From the NCBI GenBank assembly GCA_965112735.1, contig OZ218951.1, positions 682,001 through 746,000 of the forward strand: a stretch of 64,000 nt of DNA, written 5' to 3'. This stretch comes from Phaeosaccion multiseriatum (Eukaryota > Ochrophyta, other classes). Positions 34,085 to 46,502 of this stretch are shown piece by piece. The position numbers were made by a program, and so were the translations under genes. Within the stretch, counting starts at the first letter, position 1, and every line of letters starts with the position of its first letter. The notes under the pieces are model-generated. The model saw only the letters and a program-made list of their open reading frames with translations. It was not told the DNA's origin and made no database searches.

Positions 34085-35883
34085 CCCTCTCTATTTTGCA
34101 AAGGTCCCTCTCCCGGCATCGACCGAGAACTACCCTGACCCCATACTCCCCTTTGAGCTCTGCACCGATGCCCTGTACGCACAGGCCACCATTTCTCCAA
34201 CGAGCACTCCTACCGGAGCGCCGACCGCAGCCGCACCCACCCCGACGCCTACTGCTTCTCCTACAGGTGGGCCGGTGGCCCTGACAGCCTCTCCCACATC
34301 GTCACCTTCATCGTCCACCGGTTCGCCTTCTCCTCCTCCATCGCCTACCTTGAGCCCTACTGAAGCATCCTCTCCACCACCCACACCCACACCCACACCC
34401 ACACCCACGTTCACTCCTACTCCCCTTCCCACCATCGACTCGCCCACAGCTCAACCATCATCTACAACAGATGTCCCTTCCTCTTCGCCACCCACCTCCG
34501 CTCCAGCACCTTCTCCTAGCATCGCACCAACACCTGCCACCCTCACCCCTACTCCACCCCCTACCCTTGCTCCTACATTACCTCCGACGGTGCCCGATAC
34601 GGACTCCACCGCTGCACCATTAGCAACAGGAGAGGTGAGGAGCGGACCTCGCGCCCGTCTGTGTTTGGGCTCTTCCTTTTGTCCTTTTTCATCTTTCCCT
34701 TTTTGTCTCTTTTATATCTCGCCCTCATAGCCGCGGGTTTCCGCCGCTTGCTTTTCATGTGCTCATCCATCGATGGCGAGTCTAGAGGGAGGGAGGGACG
34801 GAGGAAGAGAGAGAGCCCGCCCGATCTGATCCTCTCTTCATGTCTGCGTGTATGCATTCGCCCCGTAGCTCGCGCTGACACCGCCTCCCCCTGCCCTGCT
34901 CCTTTTGCTCCTTGCTTCCTCTGCAGACCCTCTCTCCCACAGGCACCACGCCAACAAACCCGACCGACTCGTCAGACTCATCAGACTCGACAGACCCGAC
35001 AGACACCGCTAGCCCTACATCCCCGACGGACCCAACCACAGGCACAGGCACAGGCACAGCGACGACGCCAACAGACCCGACAGACTCGACAGATCCTACA
35101 GACACCACAGACCCAACAGATACAGACACGACCGACTCAACGGACCCGACAGGTGCAACGACAGCGCCAACGAACCCGACCGACTCAACGGACCCGACAG
35201 GCACAACGACAACGCCAACAGACCCGACCGACTCGACAGACCCGACCGACTCAACGGACCCGACAGACCCAACCGACACGGCAACAGACTCTACAGACGC
35301 AACAGGCACGACGCCAACAGACCCAACGGACTCAACGGACCCAACAGATCCAACAGACCCGACGGACTCGTCAGACCCGATAGACACAGCAACAGACTCA
35401 ACAACAGACTCAGCCACAGGCACAACGACAACGCCAACAGACCCTACAGACTCTACAGACTCTACAGACCCAACGACAACGCCGTCCCCCGCCTCTGCAG
35501 ACGGATCCCCGACAGCGGCGCCAACGACGGCCACCGACGAGGAAGGTACCGGCGATGGAGACAGCGGAGACAGCGGAGGCAGTGGAGGCAGTGGAGACAG
35601 TCCCACTCCTACCCCCACCCCCACCCCCACCCCGAACGGAGGCGGAGATGAAGACGGTGGTGGTGACAGGGATGGGGCGGATGGGGAGGAAGAAGGCGAT
35701 CTCAACGCAGGCGGCGCTGGGGTTTCTGGCTCCTCCTCGTCCTCCTCCAGCCTTTCTGGAGCCCCGCTGGTTGCACTCATTGTGGCCGGCTCCGTGGTCG
35801 GGATCGGAGTCGTGGGTTATGGGGTAGTGAAGGCAAGAGAAGGGATGGCATCCTCATCGCCCGACCCGCGCAGGGTGGTGTGA
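28034..35883 (+). CDS. Cell-surface protein with three tandem five-exon domains, Thr/Asp/Pro stalk and membrane anchor
   Basis: Seventeen exons: 28034-28136; copy 1 28275-28387, 28529-28747, 28863-28971, 29082-29197, 29371-29503; copy 2 29818-29930, 30079-30294, 30566-30671, 31156-31268, 31495-31627; copy 3 32285-32397, 32712-32933, 33187-33292, 33584-33699, 34104-34634; last 34927-35883. They total 3519 nt, 1172 residues, all in phase. A signal peptide (SAPRLVSLVLFTCATCRAAE) leads into three domains of about 230 residues. Landmarks are YDADTD..TWTASSSLTCG.GDSQ, IDVGAYDVIFDGVS, GSGTALALNGNG and EVQGRAAFYD. Then come a Thr/Pro stalk, a TDSTDPTDPTD-type repeat, and one helix (APLVALIVAGSVVGIGVVGY) before a short basic tail. 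It is predicted to be type I membrane. The domain is not recognised; adhesion is inferred. Confidence 0.85.
29697..29738. repeat. (TTCC)n in intron
   Basis: About ten TTCC units in the intron before domain copy 2 of the surface protein. Confidence 0.95.
31449..31480. repeat. (TA)n in intron
   Basis: A pure TA run of about 30 bp lies just upstream of the last exon of domain copy 2. Confidence 0.95.
31934..32277. repeat. Long (TCC)n polypyrimidine tract before domain copy 3
   Basis: Nearly 340 bp of TCC with a few interruptions runs to within about ten bases of the acceptor at 32284. It is a pure pyrimidine strand, so it may act as an oversized splice tract and has triplex (H-DNA) potential. 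Confidence 0.95.
33297..33440. repeat. (GGA)n purine tract in intron
   Basis: Starts a few bases after the GTGAGG donor at 33293 in domain copy 3. The purine strand is the sense strand, opposite to the tract at 31934-32277. Confidence 0.9.
33790..33956. mobile_element. Candidate short insertion with 14-bp target-site duplication
   Basis: CTGACAAGAAGCAG occurs exactly at 33790-33803 and again at 33943-33956. It flanks 139 bp of comparatively AT-rich sequence inside an intron of the surface-protein gene. The insert has a short ATCGATATCGA palindrome-like core near 33857 but no coding capacity and no obvious terminal inverted repeats. A 14-bp duplication suits a SINE-like or other target-primed insertion. 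Chance or local duplication remains possible. Confidence 0.5.
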
Positions 35884-37043
35884 GTGTGAGTGTGAATAGG
35901 TGTGGGTGTGGGCGTGGGTGGTGGGTGTGGGAGAGGGAGAGAAGCGATGAAACGGCAAGGGCCTCACTCCGCAGCACCCTCGGAAGTTCGTGTGAGTGGG
36001 AGTGGGAGTGCGAGGAGGAGGCAATGGATGCAGCATGAGGCAAGAGGGGGAGGAGGAGGATGAAGGGGGGGGGGCGGAGGAAGAGGAGGAGGAGGAGGAG
36101 GAGGAGGAGGAGGAGGAGGAGGAGGAGGAGGAGGAGGAGGAGGAGGGGTAGGAGAAGGAGGAGGAGGAGGAGGAGGAGAAGGAGGAGGAGGAGGAGGAGG
36201 AGGAGGAGGAGGAAGAGCAGGAGGAGGAGTTCTATTGTTTTGTTTTGGGGATTTGTTTTGATCAGAGAAGGAGGCGCCTTTTGCTTTTGGTCGGCGCACA
36301 GGAGCAAGGGCAGTCAGTCGACTGAGCCTGCAAGCCTGTCTCACTAGAAGGCAGGGTTTATCGACAGTTTTGTACCCAGAGTACGTTGAGAAGACGTATG
36401 CACCTACCCATGCTCACCCAGCAGGACCTTGGTCGGTCGGGGGAGAAGGCATACACCATGGCGAGAAGAGAAAAGGCACTTTCCTTTTGAGTAGTGCAAT
36501 CTCTCTTGAAAGAGAGAAAAGAGATTAAAAATAGAAATACAATTATATATAAAATTAGAAATGATTTGCATCGCCAATCCATTGAAGGCCGCAGTCGGCG
36601 CTGCTACATCTACAACTATACATGTTCACTCATAAAGCCCGTAAGAGTACGTACGATCGGAGCTGGCCGGCCCGCTGGTCTCCGTTTCAGCTTTTCAGTC
36701 GCCCCGACAGCCCCCATCCCACCCCTCCTCCCCCCACGACGAGAGGAGGGGCACCCTTTATGTACAATAGTCACAGAGCAATGTCCAACGCCACCGCTTC
36801 GACAAGAGAGGGGCTGGGAGGGGGTGCCTGGGTCAGGCGTGTATTCACACGCTCCTTTCGTTCTTTCATCCTGTTGCTGCCTCCTGTGTCCTTCAATAAA
36901 ACCGGACTCTCCTCCCTTACGCACAAAGAAGAGAAGCCAACACCACTTTCGCAGCATCAGACTGACTTGACTGAGACAGACTCACAAGAAAGGGTCTCAC
37001 AGGGAGACAACCAACAGGCTCACGGGGAGGCAACCAACAAGGC
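35884..37043. other. Convergent intergenic region with (GGA)n tract
   Basis: This stretch lies between the ends of the surface-protein and MDH genes. It holds GTGTGG-type repeats (35884-35930), a (GGA)n run at about 36048-36230, and an AT-richer segment at 36480-36560. No gene is seen. Confidence 0.6.
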
Positions 37044-38859
37044 TCACAGGCAGGGGCGTGCGATAATGTCCTCCGCCATTGTCCTCTCCTCCGCCAGCTC
37101 CAGCGTAGTGGCGGCAATGCCCTCGCTCAAGTCTGGCCCCCAGCCCCCCAACTCCGTCGCCACCTCCCACTTTCCGTTGGCGCAGCGAACGGGCATGGAG
37201 AACATGAGGCCCTCAGGGATGGAGAGGAAGCGCTCGCCGCCTTCTGAGTACACACCCATTGACACCACGCCTTCTGTGGCGCCGCTCGGAGTGAGCCAGT
37301 CGCGGAGGTGGGCGGCAACGGCATTGGCGGCCGACAGAGCACTGCTTAGCTTTCGAGCCGCGATGACTGCAGAGCCTCGCCCCTGCACGGCTGTCGTGAG
37401 CTCAGCTCCCAGCCACTCGCGGTCTTCGTCTGTTCGCAGTAGGTCATGGACTGAGAACCATTTGCCATTCACACGGGCTTCAGCACTGGAGGTATCTGGA
37501 ACCTGTGAATGGGGGGCAGGGAGGGAGGAAGATGTGTCACACACACACTAGCACACACACACATACACAAGTACACACACGAACACACACAAACACACCC
37601 ACACATCCACAACACAAACACACACGAATAGACACACACACACACACACACACACCTACAAGTACCTGCGTCTGACTGTGGTTTCCCCAAATGACGACGT
37701 TCCTAACCAAATCGCACGCCGACCCGAGGCTGCTCGCCTCGCTGCCACAGCTGCTGCCGACGCTGCTCCGATCCTCCACCATGTTCACACGCTCCCTCAC
37801 CATGCCCCGTAGGCGGTCGTGATCCAGGCGGGTGAGGCAGGTGAAGTTCTCTCGGGGAAGAGAGGGGGCGTACTTCATGGCAATGAGGCAGTTGGTGTTG
37901 GCGGGGTTGGCGACGACCACCACCTTGACGTCACGAGAAGCGTACTTCTCGAGGGCCGTGCCGTGCTGTTTGAAGATGCCAACGTTCTTTTCGATCAGGT
38001 CCTGGAGTGTTGGGGTGGGCGGGTGGAGAGCGATAGACAGAAACAGAGGGAGAGAGGATGAGAGACAGAGACAGAGAGAGAGAGAGAGACAGAAAGAAAG
38101 AGAAGAGGCGCTAGAGGGAGTCTTGGGAGCATGGGTCGGGGCGAATCGCAACAGCCCATCATCCATCCATCCACCGGTCAATCAACGAGACGTGGACACG
38201 GACGGCTGGACGGACGGACGGGGCGGAGCAACCACGCGACTTTGCTTGTGTCTTGTTCTGCCTTCCTATCTACCTCACCTTACGCTCCATGCCCGCCTTT
38301 CGGGGAAATCCCGCCAACAAGATTGCTACATCTACGCCCTTGAAGGCGGTGGCCAAGTCCGTGGTGACTAGGATCTCGTCAACGAGACTGTAGGCAGCGT
38401 CTTGGATCTCCATGGCCACGCCTACATTGAGCCGCAGGCCAAACATTAAATCAGTCGGGGGGCCGGAGGGAGGGGAGACAGAGGATGCAAAGTTAGACCA
38501 AAGAAGAGGGTGTAAGGGAAAAAAAGGGGGGGGGGGGGGGGGACGTTAGTGGGTGCTCGCGGAAACGGAGAGTCTCGAGAGAACCGACGACAGTTCGCTT
38601 GTGGTCGAGGCTCACGTAAATTGGAACCGTATGCTTCGTCCTGCCCACTCCCCTTAATGCTCCTACCCCCCCGAGCCAGAGTCTTAGCTCCATCTATTCG
38701 AAATCGTCGTAACGTACCACCGAGTGCTTGCTTGGCCGGCTCTATGTCCAGCAATTGCAGGGTGATTCGGGTGCTTGGGCCGAAAACGAGCCCATTGCAG
38801 ATGAGCGGGATGAGGGAGTAGGCGATCTGCCCAGCTCCTCCCGTCACAAGGACCTTCAT
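37044..38859 (-). CDS. MDH1: Malate dehydrogenase, cytosolic type
   Basis: Exons 38859-38718, 38421-38279, 38001-37666 and 37502-37044 give 359 residues in phase. The N-terminal NAD-binding loop is [68 protein letters not shown] and [11 protein letters not shown] follow in family order. The catalytic His is in [13 protein letters not shown] (about residue 203). These features match the cytosolic/chloroplast MDH group rather than the mitochondrial one. A 20-residue Ser-rich loop (about 170-190) interrupts the fold between the active-site Arg/Asp region and the catalytic His. No transit peptide precedes the fold, so a cytosolic location is predicted. It interconverts malate and oxaloacetate. 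Confidence 0.95.
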
Positions 38860-39187
38860 AACCCTTTCTAACTCTCTTCGACCCTTCTCCCTTTTCGGCC
38901 CTTTCGGCTTGTTCTTTACAATCTCACTTCCGTTCGTTCTTGTCCTGGGTTCCCCTCGCGGCTCGTCGGGAGTGAAAGCTGTGGCGTCTTTGCTCCCTGC
39001 GTTTCCTCCGTCAAATAGGTGACGGTCTTTTTATTTATAAAAAGTCGGCGCGAATCGGACAGTGACGAGGAAGGGGGGGGGGGATTTGGAGGCATACGAT
39101 GACCCTGACACCAAGCATCACCAGGAAAAGGAAAAGTTAAAAGAGGAAGGACGCGAGCAAGAGAAGAGAAAGAGAGAAGAGAAGACC
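38860..39187. promoter_or_regulatory. Divergent promoter region, MDH1 / NDUFS5
   Basis: 328 bp between outward start codons. It holds TTTTTATTTATAAAAA at about 39028-39043, a TATA-like box nearly symmetric between strands. It lies 145 bp before the NDUFS5 ATG, which would fit a short 5' UTR. Both products serve mitochondrial or linked redox metabolism, so shared regulation is plausible but not shown. Confidence 0.45.
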
Positions 39188-39843
39188 ATGTCTTCAGGAT
39201 TTGGTCTTGCAGGGAGCAAGGGTCGGTGCAGAGATTTCTTCATGAACTTCCAGGAGTGCTTGGTGAGCAGATAGGGGCATGGCAAGATTGGGAGAGGAGA
39301 CAGAAAAGGAGGGGAGCGGGTGGGAGGGGGGAGGGGGAGATGGAGAGGCAGATCCCTGGAGGCACCAAGTGCAGTGGTGCTTGGGATTGGTCCCTCGCTC
39401 ACACCAGCATTTGCAGGCAGAGGTGGCAGGTTTTTTCAGAGAGACACAGCAATCGCCGGACGCCCTCTTCTTTTGAGGGGCTTTGGGCAAGCAGCGGTAG
39501 ACTCTCGTTATGTTTGCGGGACTGTTGTGTCCTAGCCTTGCGTGTGTCCGAACCACCAGAACCTCGTTGATGTCCCGCCTTGCTTCTAAGCACTGTCGAT
39601 GCTCGCTAACACATGCGACCTCAAACCCTCTCTCCCCTCCTCCCTCCGTGCTGCTGCCCCGGCTTGTCCCTACTACAGAAAACCGCCATCCAACGGAAAG
39701 ACTGCGATGACTACCGGGAGGACTACTTTGAGTGCCTTCACCACAAGAAGGAGTATAAGAGAATGCAAGCCATTAGGGACCAGAAGGCGGCAAACGACCA
39801 GCTGCTGCCAGGGGGGGATGGGAATGGCGGAGGGGGGCACTGA
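39188..39843 (+). CDS. NDUFS5: Complex I subunit NDUFS5-like protein
   Basis: Exons 39188-39262 and 39679-39843 encode 79 residues. The pattern GFGLAGSKGRCRDFFMNFQECL … KDCDDYREDYFECLHHKKEY gives a CHCH-like twin Cys arrangement with the REDYFECLHHKKE signature of the 15-kDa complex I subunit. It has no cleavable presequence, as usual for this intermembrane-space-facing subunit. The length is shorter than animal homologues (about 106) but like other protist versions. The tail is Gly-rich. Confidence 0.85.
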
Positions 39844-40410
39844 CACGACACATTTATACACCTCATCTACAATATCTAATACATATGTATGCGACTGCTC
39901 ATCGCCGCACCAGGCGTTGTTTCTTTTGCTTTGAATGACAGTGGCAGTGCTCATAGCGTCATTAGGAGGAGGGGGGGTGGAAGGTGCGTTGTTAATTACA
40001 AAGCCTACCAGTACTACTATCGTGTCAGCAATCCAAGTGCTGACAGTTTGAGTAGCGGTCGCTGCTACCACTGCAACCCGGCCCCGCCCCTTCCCTCTAT
40101 GCACACTGGACCAACTGTGCCACCAGGTTGTAGTTGAACTTTTTGAGGAGTGAAGAAGCTGTTGGACGTCTCCATAAACTCTCAGTGAGGCATCACGTCT
40201 CTCTGATCATCCTCCTGGCACATCCCACCTATGCCTTCCCGGACACCGCATCACTGCCCAATCCACGCTTCACTCCGCTCTTCCATCGCCCCTTGAGTGA
40301 TTTAAGGATGGAGTTACTGTGACAGCAGTCAACGGGATCCTTCCTTCCTCGCAGGCAGGCGGGCATTGCATTGTATTGCAAGGGGCTGGGCCCTTTCGTG
40401 TTGCCCCTGT
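39844..40410. other. Convergent gap, no gene seen
   Basis: 567 bp between the NDUFS5 stop and the lipase stop. Short ORFs overlap but none shows conserved content. Confidence 0.4.
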
Positions 40411-40960
40411 CTAGAGCTTCTCGGTTGCCGCGAGGTCGGCGGCCCGCAAAAGCTGCTGATCCAATTCCGTCCCTGAGACAGAGGAGGAGAGGCAAGAGGC
40501 AACTAATTAGCCACACAAGCCAAACAAAGCAACCAAGCAGGAACACACTGTTACACTAGTGCACCTTCATGGCGGCCACAGGTGGGGAAGGACGGCTTGA
40601 GAGGCGGGAGGGTGGAAGACAGAGCAAAGCAACGAGCATGCACTAAGGGGGGAGGGCCGCGGGCAAACTCGCAAGCTGGCAAGACCGGAGGGAGGGAGGG
40701 CCCACCGATGCCGCTACTGCTGGTGCTACTGCTGCTGGTGGTGCTGCTGCTGCTCACTCACCGTAGACGGGGAAGGAGTAAAGCACGGGCCCTATTCGGA
40801 AGAGGATGTGTGGCGCCACAATGGGGAGGCCCGGGAAGCTCGCGTTGATGTTCCGTCGCGTGAAGAAGTCGAGCGTGTCCGGCGAGAGGGCTTGCTTCAG
40901 GGGTACCCCGGCGTGACGGTAGCCCAACAGCTGCAGGGCAGGTGGGACGGGCTGTGGACG

Positions 40961-41029
<69 letters not shown>

Positions 41030-41759
41030 CAGCAACAACAACAAGAGGGACAGGGGAGAAGTCAGGGTGGAGGCCATCGCGAGAGGCTAGCTCCCTCAAC
41101 ACTCGCCATTGTTGACTTACATCTTTCTCGTTGAAGCACCTCAGTCCACCGAAGGGTACCTGTTTTCCGCAGCAGCCGCACGTACGCGTAGACACAAAAA
41201 ACAGCGCAGTCAAGGCAAGTAGGAAGAAGAGTGCAGGGAGACAAAGAGTTAGCATTGGCATTGGAGCTTCAGCCGTCGGGTCGGTCCCACCTCGGACTGG
41301 GTTCTAACCCTCACTTCCGTCGCCCCCCCCTGGGTGATCCTGACTGCTCCCATCGATGGTCTAGTAGATTATCCCCTCCTGCCCCCGTTTCCCAGTCAAG
41401 CCCAAAGACAACGAAATGTCCCGTTTCCCTGCCCCTCCCCTCCATGTGTGACTCACTCACTCCCTCACGTCTCCTCTCTCCCCTTCTCTCCCGCTCCCTC
41501 TTTTCTTTCTCTCTCTCTCTCCCTCTCTCATTATCTCCCTCCCTCTCTCTCTTTCCCCCTCTCTCTTTCCCTCTCGCTCTGTCTCTCTCACAAGCATGCA
41601 CTCACAACGTGTGTCTCCAGATGATCTGAAAAGGCCTTGTTGCCCACCGCGGGGCTGGCGAAGGTGATGAGGGTCGGCGAATAGCGAGGGCTGAAGTACG
41701 CCGCAGCGAGACAGGCCAGGGCGCCACCTACACGCACACATTGACCACGCGCACACACG

Positions 41760-41791
<32 letters not shown>

Positions 41792-44700
41792 CACGCACAC
41801 ACAAACGCACGAACAGGGGGGGCACCGGAACGAGTTAAGCTTCGAAATCGTTGAAGGAGCAAAAGGCAACAAAACAACCTGGGGGGGGGCTGAGCCTCCT
41901 CCTGCAGCACATTCACACTCTCACCCATGCTATGCCCGGTGAAGAGAAGCGTGTAAGGCTCGCCCTCCTCCTCCTCCTCCTCCTCCCCGACCCCGACAGC
42001 AACATCCGCCCCTCCTGAAGAAGTCGGGCAAGGAGGGCAGCACCGCTCTACCACCGCCTCGAGCTCTGCTCTGAGGGACTCAAAGGCCTGGGAGAAGCCC
42101 AAGTGTGCCTGCATCACTGGCGGCCCTCCTCCTCTGTCCGCCTGCCCGTCCTGGCTGGTGTCTTCCTGGCTGGTATTGGTGCTGGTGCTAGTGCTGCTGC
42201 TTGTGCGCTGCTGCTGGTTCGGTCTTTGCCATGGCTGGAAGGGAGTGGGTATGAGGGACACATCCGTGAGAATGTCTTGGGGGTCCTGAGGGAGGGAGGG
42301 AGGTTGGAGGCATATGGGGAGGGGAGATAAAGCGGGTGGGGGAGGTGAGAGGAAGCAGCAAGGACGCGAGACAGGATAAAACAAAGAGGAGGGAAGAGGG
42401 AACAAAACCAAACAAAACGTCCAAAGGAGGATGCTTCGACCCAGCCGCAAGCCACAGCACACCACATCACAGCACAGCACACCACAGAGAAAACGCTCTA
42501 CCTGTGATAGCGCCGACAATGCTTCATCCCCCCCCCGCCTTCAGCACTGGGCACTGTGCCCTGGGCCCTGACCAAGCACCTCACCTTGGTGCCTCTAAAG
42601 CTGACGATGAGTGTCCGCGCTGCTGGCGCCTCGGTGACAACGGCGCAGGCCAAAGCGGAGGAGATGGTGGACACGAGGGTAGTTGGGTCTGTGCCCACCC
42701 CCACCCCCAAGCTCTTGCGCTTCAGCATCTCGATGGTGCCGCTGCGGCTGCGGGCGGAGGCCGAGCCGTGCAAATTGTCTGTGTCGTCTTCGTCTTCTTC
42801 TTCTTCTTCGTCGTCTTGCTGCTCAACTTCCCCCCGTTGCTGCTGCTGCTGCTGCTGCTGTTGTTGTAGTTGTTGCTGCTGCTGCTGCTGGTGCTCTTGC
42901 TGCTGTTGTTGTTGCTGCTGCTGCTTCTGGTTGGGCAGCGTGAGGCCCAAGAGCGGGAGGGGGTCTGTGAGACAGGCATTGTAAGGTGCCTGCGCCGCAA
43001 GGGCCGCGCTGTGGAGGAGCAAGGGAAAGTTGACTCTGTAGGAGCTTCCCACCACCGTGTGCGACGGGTGCGAGATGACGGAGAAGGCCTCCTCCCAGTG
43101 AAGCGGCTGCTGCTTTCGGTCCTTTTGCTGCTCTTGGTCCTTCTGGTCCGACGCCTCCTTCGCTATGCCCATGCCTGGCTTCGGGTCCGCCGTCGTCAGC
43201 ACTCGGAGCACGCTCAAATCGCGACTGCTGCCGCTGCTTTTCTCCTGGTCTGTCTCGACGTGCTGCTGTCCTTCCTTTTCCTCCGCCTTCTCCTCCTCGT
43301 GCCGTAGCACCAACTGCTCGCCACCTTCCCCTTCGCTCCCCAGCCCAGCACCAAGACCAGCAGTACCAGGATCACTAAGAAACTCCGTCCTGTCGTCGCC
43401 ATGACGCTCCTCCCCTCCAAGCTTGCCCTTGATAGCGCGTCGAATACGCTTCCCTCGCCCCTTTAGTCGGCTCGCACCCACACCCACCCTCCTCTTGAGG
43501 GATGATGTGAGGATTGGTGCTCTGGCCGCCAGCGTCGCCAGGGATGTGTTGAGTGAGGCCACGAAGGCAGTCTGTAGACAGGAGAGGGGGGAGAGAGAGA
43601 CAAAGAGGAGAGAGAGGGAGAGGGAGGGAGAGAGAGAGGGGAGAGAGGGAGAGAAGGGAAACGACATGTCAGATGACTAACGAACGTATCATCTAAGCGC
43701 TCTTCTTTTCTTCACGCCCGTCTTTCACATCCCTGCCCCTTCTTCTCCGCGAGGGCGATCGCCCTTCTCACTGACCTTCTCGCTGACCTGCTCCTCGTCA
43801 ATGGCGCTACTTTGACTGCCGCTACTTGCAGCAGTGGTATCTGTCTCTTTCTCAATCGCGCTCGGGCCACCGCTGCACATGCTCGCCCTCTCCTCCTTTC
43901 CAGACACCCCTCCTGCACAGCACACAGCGTACAGAGCACAGCGAAGCGGGAGCGTGGGTATGTGTGGGTGGGTGGGTGAATGGGTGGGGTGGGTGGGTGG
44001 GTGCGTGCGTGTGTGTGTGCGTGGGTAGATGGGTGTGTGGGCGTGTGGGTGTGTGGTGTGTTAGAGGTGCAGGGGCATGCATACAGATGTGGTGGACAGG
44101 AGGGTCGGTATACCGACATTCTCAGTCATGCAGGGTGATAAGATTGGGTTGTTGGTCGACTCATGAGGGAATTCCCTTTCTGGCCCACTCTCTGTGGCCG
44201 CCGACTCATCGTACCTGATGAGGCCCCTTTCCCTCTCCCTCTCCCTCTCCTTCTTCTTCTTCCCCAGTCCTTCGCTCCCTCCTCCCCCTCCCCATCCCCC
44301 GCCGCCGCCGCAGCAGCAGCAGCTTCAGCAAAGGCCTCTGCAGGGGGGATTCGAAAGGAGAAGTCGTACGGCAGCCCGCCCAACCCGTCCGGGGCATCGC
44401 AGTGCGAGTTGTAAAAGAGGATCTCACTCGGGGCGCAGTGCCGCGACAGCAGCTCCAGGCGCCTCAGGATGACGGAGGCAAGCCTCGAGGCGGGCACTGA
44501 GGAGGCCGTTGCTGCTGAGACTCCGTTCTGCTGCGGCAGGGAAGACGGAGACAGGCCAGCACATGGAAAGAGCCAGCAGGGCGGCGGTGGTGGTGGAGTG
44601 GTGGGGGTGGGGAAGGAAGGGAGGGAGGGGGGCAGGCAGGCAGGCCGGCAGGCAGGGGGAGGGAGGGAGGCAGAGAGCGGAGGAGAGAAGGAGGGAGGGA

Positions 44701-46116
44701 GAGAGGGGTCAAAAGCGGTTTGAGGGTCAAAAGCAGTGCCTACAGAGACGTGCAACTTGGGATGTCAATCATCTCGAGCTACAACTGGCACGGACGAGGG
44801 CGGGTTGTGTTTTTATGTTGTTGTGCTGCTCATGTGCCAGGCTCCTTTACTCCCTCATCTGCCATGTGCCCGCTCACCTGCTGGGGAAGCAACTGCTTGA
44901 CTCTCTTCTCCACCATCTGCAGCTGGTCCCCGAGCTCCCACTCCAGTGCGAGCAGCATGGCCGCCTCTTCGAAGCCGTCGCCAAATCGTACTACCAAATC
45001 GTCGAGGAAGGACGACATCGTTGTGCTGCTGCTCGACGGTGGTGGTGTGTTCGTCGTGTTCGCTTGCTTCTTGCTGTCCTTTTCTTTTCCTTCTCTTTCT
45101 TCTATCTCTTCCCCCTCTTCTTCTTCCTCCTCCTCTGTCTGTGTCTTCGTTGCCTCATCAGCAGCGATCTGCTCCTCCTGCCTTTGTTTCCACTCCCAAG
45201 TGGACTCAGCAACACCTCCGAGGGTAGGCAGCACTGCCCATCCCTCCTTTCCCTCTCCTGCTCCTCCTGCTCCTCCTCCTCCTTCTTCTTTTTCTTGTTG
45301 TTGCTGCTGTTCAACCTCCTTCCCACCACTACCCAATGCAAAGCTCGCCGCACTGCGTCGTTGTAGCGCCTTCCAGGGCTTGCGGAGTCTCCTCCACCAG
45401 CCGCCTTCTTTTGGCGCTCCATCACCAGCAAAACCCACACCTTCCTGAGACGATAGCGCTCGACTCAGAGCAGTGCCTTCATCATCATCACCAGTAGCAG
45501 TAGACCGGGGAGGAGAAATCGCAGCTGCTGCCGCTGCTGCTGATGCAACTGCACTTGTGCTGATTGCTCCGATACCTGCAGTGGCTGCGTAGGCCTCGAA
45601 GAGCGTCCGCAGCCTTCCTCTGATGGTGGCCGTGGCGCTGGAGCGGTCGTCCGCAGCAGCAGTGTCGGAGCCAGGAGGGCCACCATCGTCGCCCTCATCA
45701 TAAACAACAGCAGAACCAGGCGCAGCTGTCACATCACTGTCACCCTCACTATGGGCAACAGCAGCACCAGGCGCGGCTGTCGCGGTGGAAGCACCGCTGG
45801 AGTACTCTACACTATGACTGTTGCTACTGCCGCTACCACTGCCAATGCTGGTGGCGGTGCGAGTGGTCTTCCTCGGGCGGCAAACAGCTTCTCTCCCTTC
45901 CCCTCCTCTTGCTCCTCCAGATTGCAGTCGCGTTCTTCCATCCGCACACAAGCCGAGTTCAACAAATCCCCCAAATGATGCAGATGGAGGTAGTGGTGGT
46001 TGCCTCACCTGTAGCGGTGGAGCTGTGAGGAGGTAGGGCGCCACTGCCCGCAAACCCAAGAGACAACAAAGCAGCAGGAGTTTGAGCCCTCGTTGCCAAC
46101 TTGTTCCGAACTCCAT
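40411..46116 (-). CDS. Class 3 (alpha/beta) lipase with long low-complexity N-terminal region
   Basis: Exons 46116-44878, 44527-44215, 43912-43776, 43571-42585, 42285-41925, 41727-41609, 41159-41121, 40930-40762 and 40472-40411 sum to 3426 nt, 1141 residues, all phases agreeing. The N-terminus has a hydrophobic segment (LKLLLLCCLLGLRAVAPYLL) compatible with secretion or membrane anchoring. About 700 poorly ordered residues with Ala, Glu, Gln and Arg runs follow. The lipase core begins near ARTLIVSFRGTK, then TLLFTGHSMGGALACLAAAY (nucleophile Ser about 1011), LITFASPAVGNKAFS, GGLRCFNEKD (Asp candidate) and GYRHAGV. The fold matches lipase_3 and sn1-specific diacylglycerol lipases. Substrate is unknown, probably acylglycerols or plastid lipids. 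Confidence 0.88.
40962..41028. repeat. (CA)n microsatellite in lipase intron
   Basis: About 65 bp of CA on the plus strand. A second (CA)n tract lies at about 41755-41805 in another intron of the same gene. Confidence 0.95.
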
Positions 46117-46502
46117 GTTCAGCTGCAGCAGTCTCCACAGTACGCGCGGAAGGAGAGCGTCATGTCTTCATATCTTCTTCCTCCATTGCGGGTTATTCTT
46201 CTCTTTCCGCCTCGCTTTGCCCTACCCTTCCGTTCGCCGTTTTGAATCTGCTTCTGCGCTTCTCTGCTTCCAGTGCCTCACTACCTCTAACCTCCTCTGT
46301 CTAAGACACGATTGCCTCCTTTTACGCAGTGAAGACCGAGCGAGGAAGGAAGAGGAGGCAGTGAAACGTCAATGAATCAAGGAGGGGGGAGATCGGGGGG
46401 AGGAGGGGATCAGGAGGGAGGAGGAGAGGCAAAAAAAAGCAGAAGCATACGGGCCGAGCGTGGCAGGTGTTATGGTGTTATTGAACATTGCAAAAAGAAA
46501 GA
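46117..46502. promoter_or_regulatory. Divergent region, lipase / TraB gene
   Basis: 386 bp between outward starts. There is no clear TATA box. The right half is GGA-rich (46376-46430). An in-frame ATG at 46488 is an alternative start for the TraB gene. Confidence 0.4.

Noticed and set aside
40754-41261. Separate small gene starting MPMLTLCLPALFF
   Set aside because: The start lies in an intron. The useful segments (VPFGGLRCFNEKD and LLGYRHAG) are lipase exons in phase with the upstream GHSMG exon.
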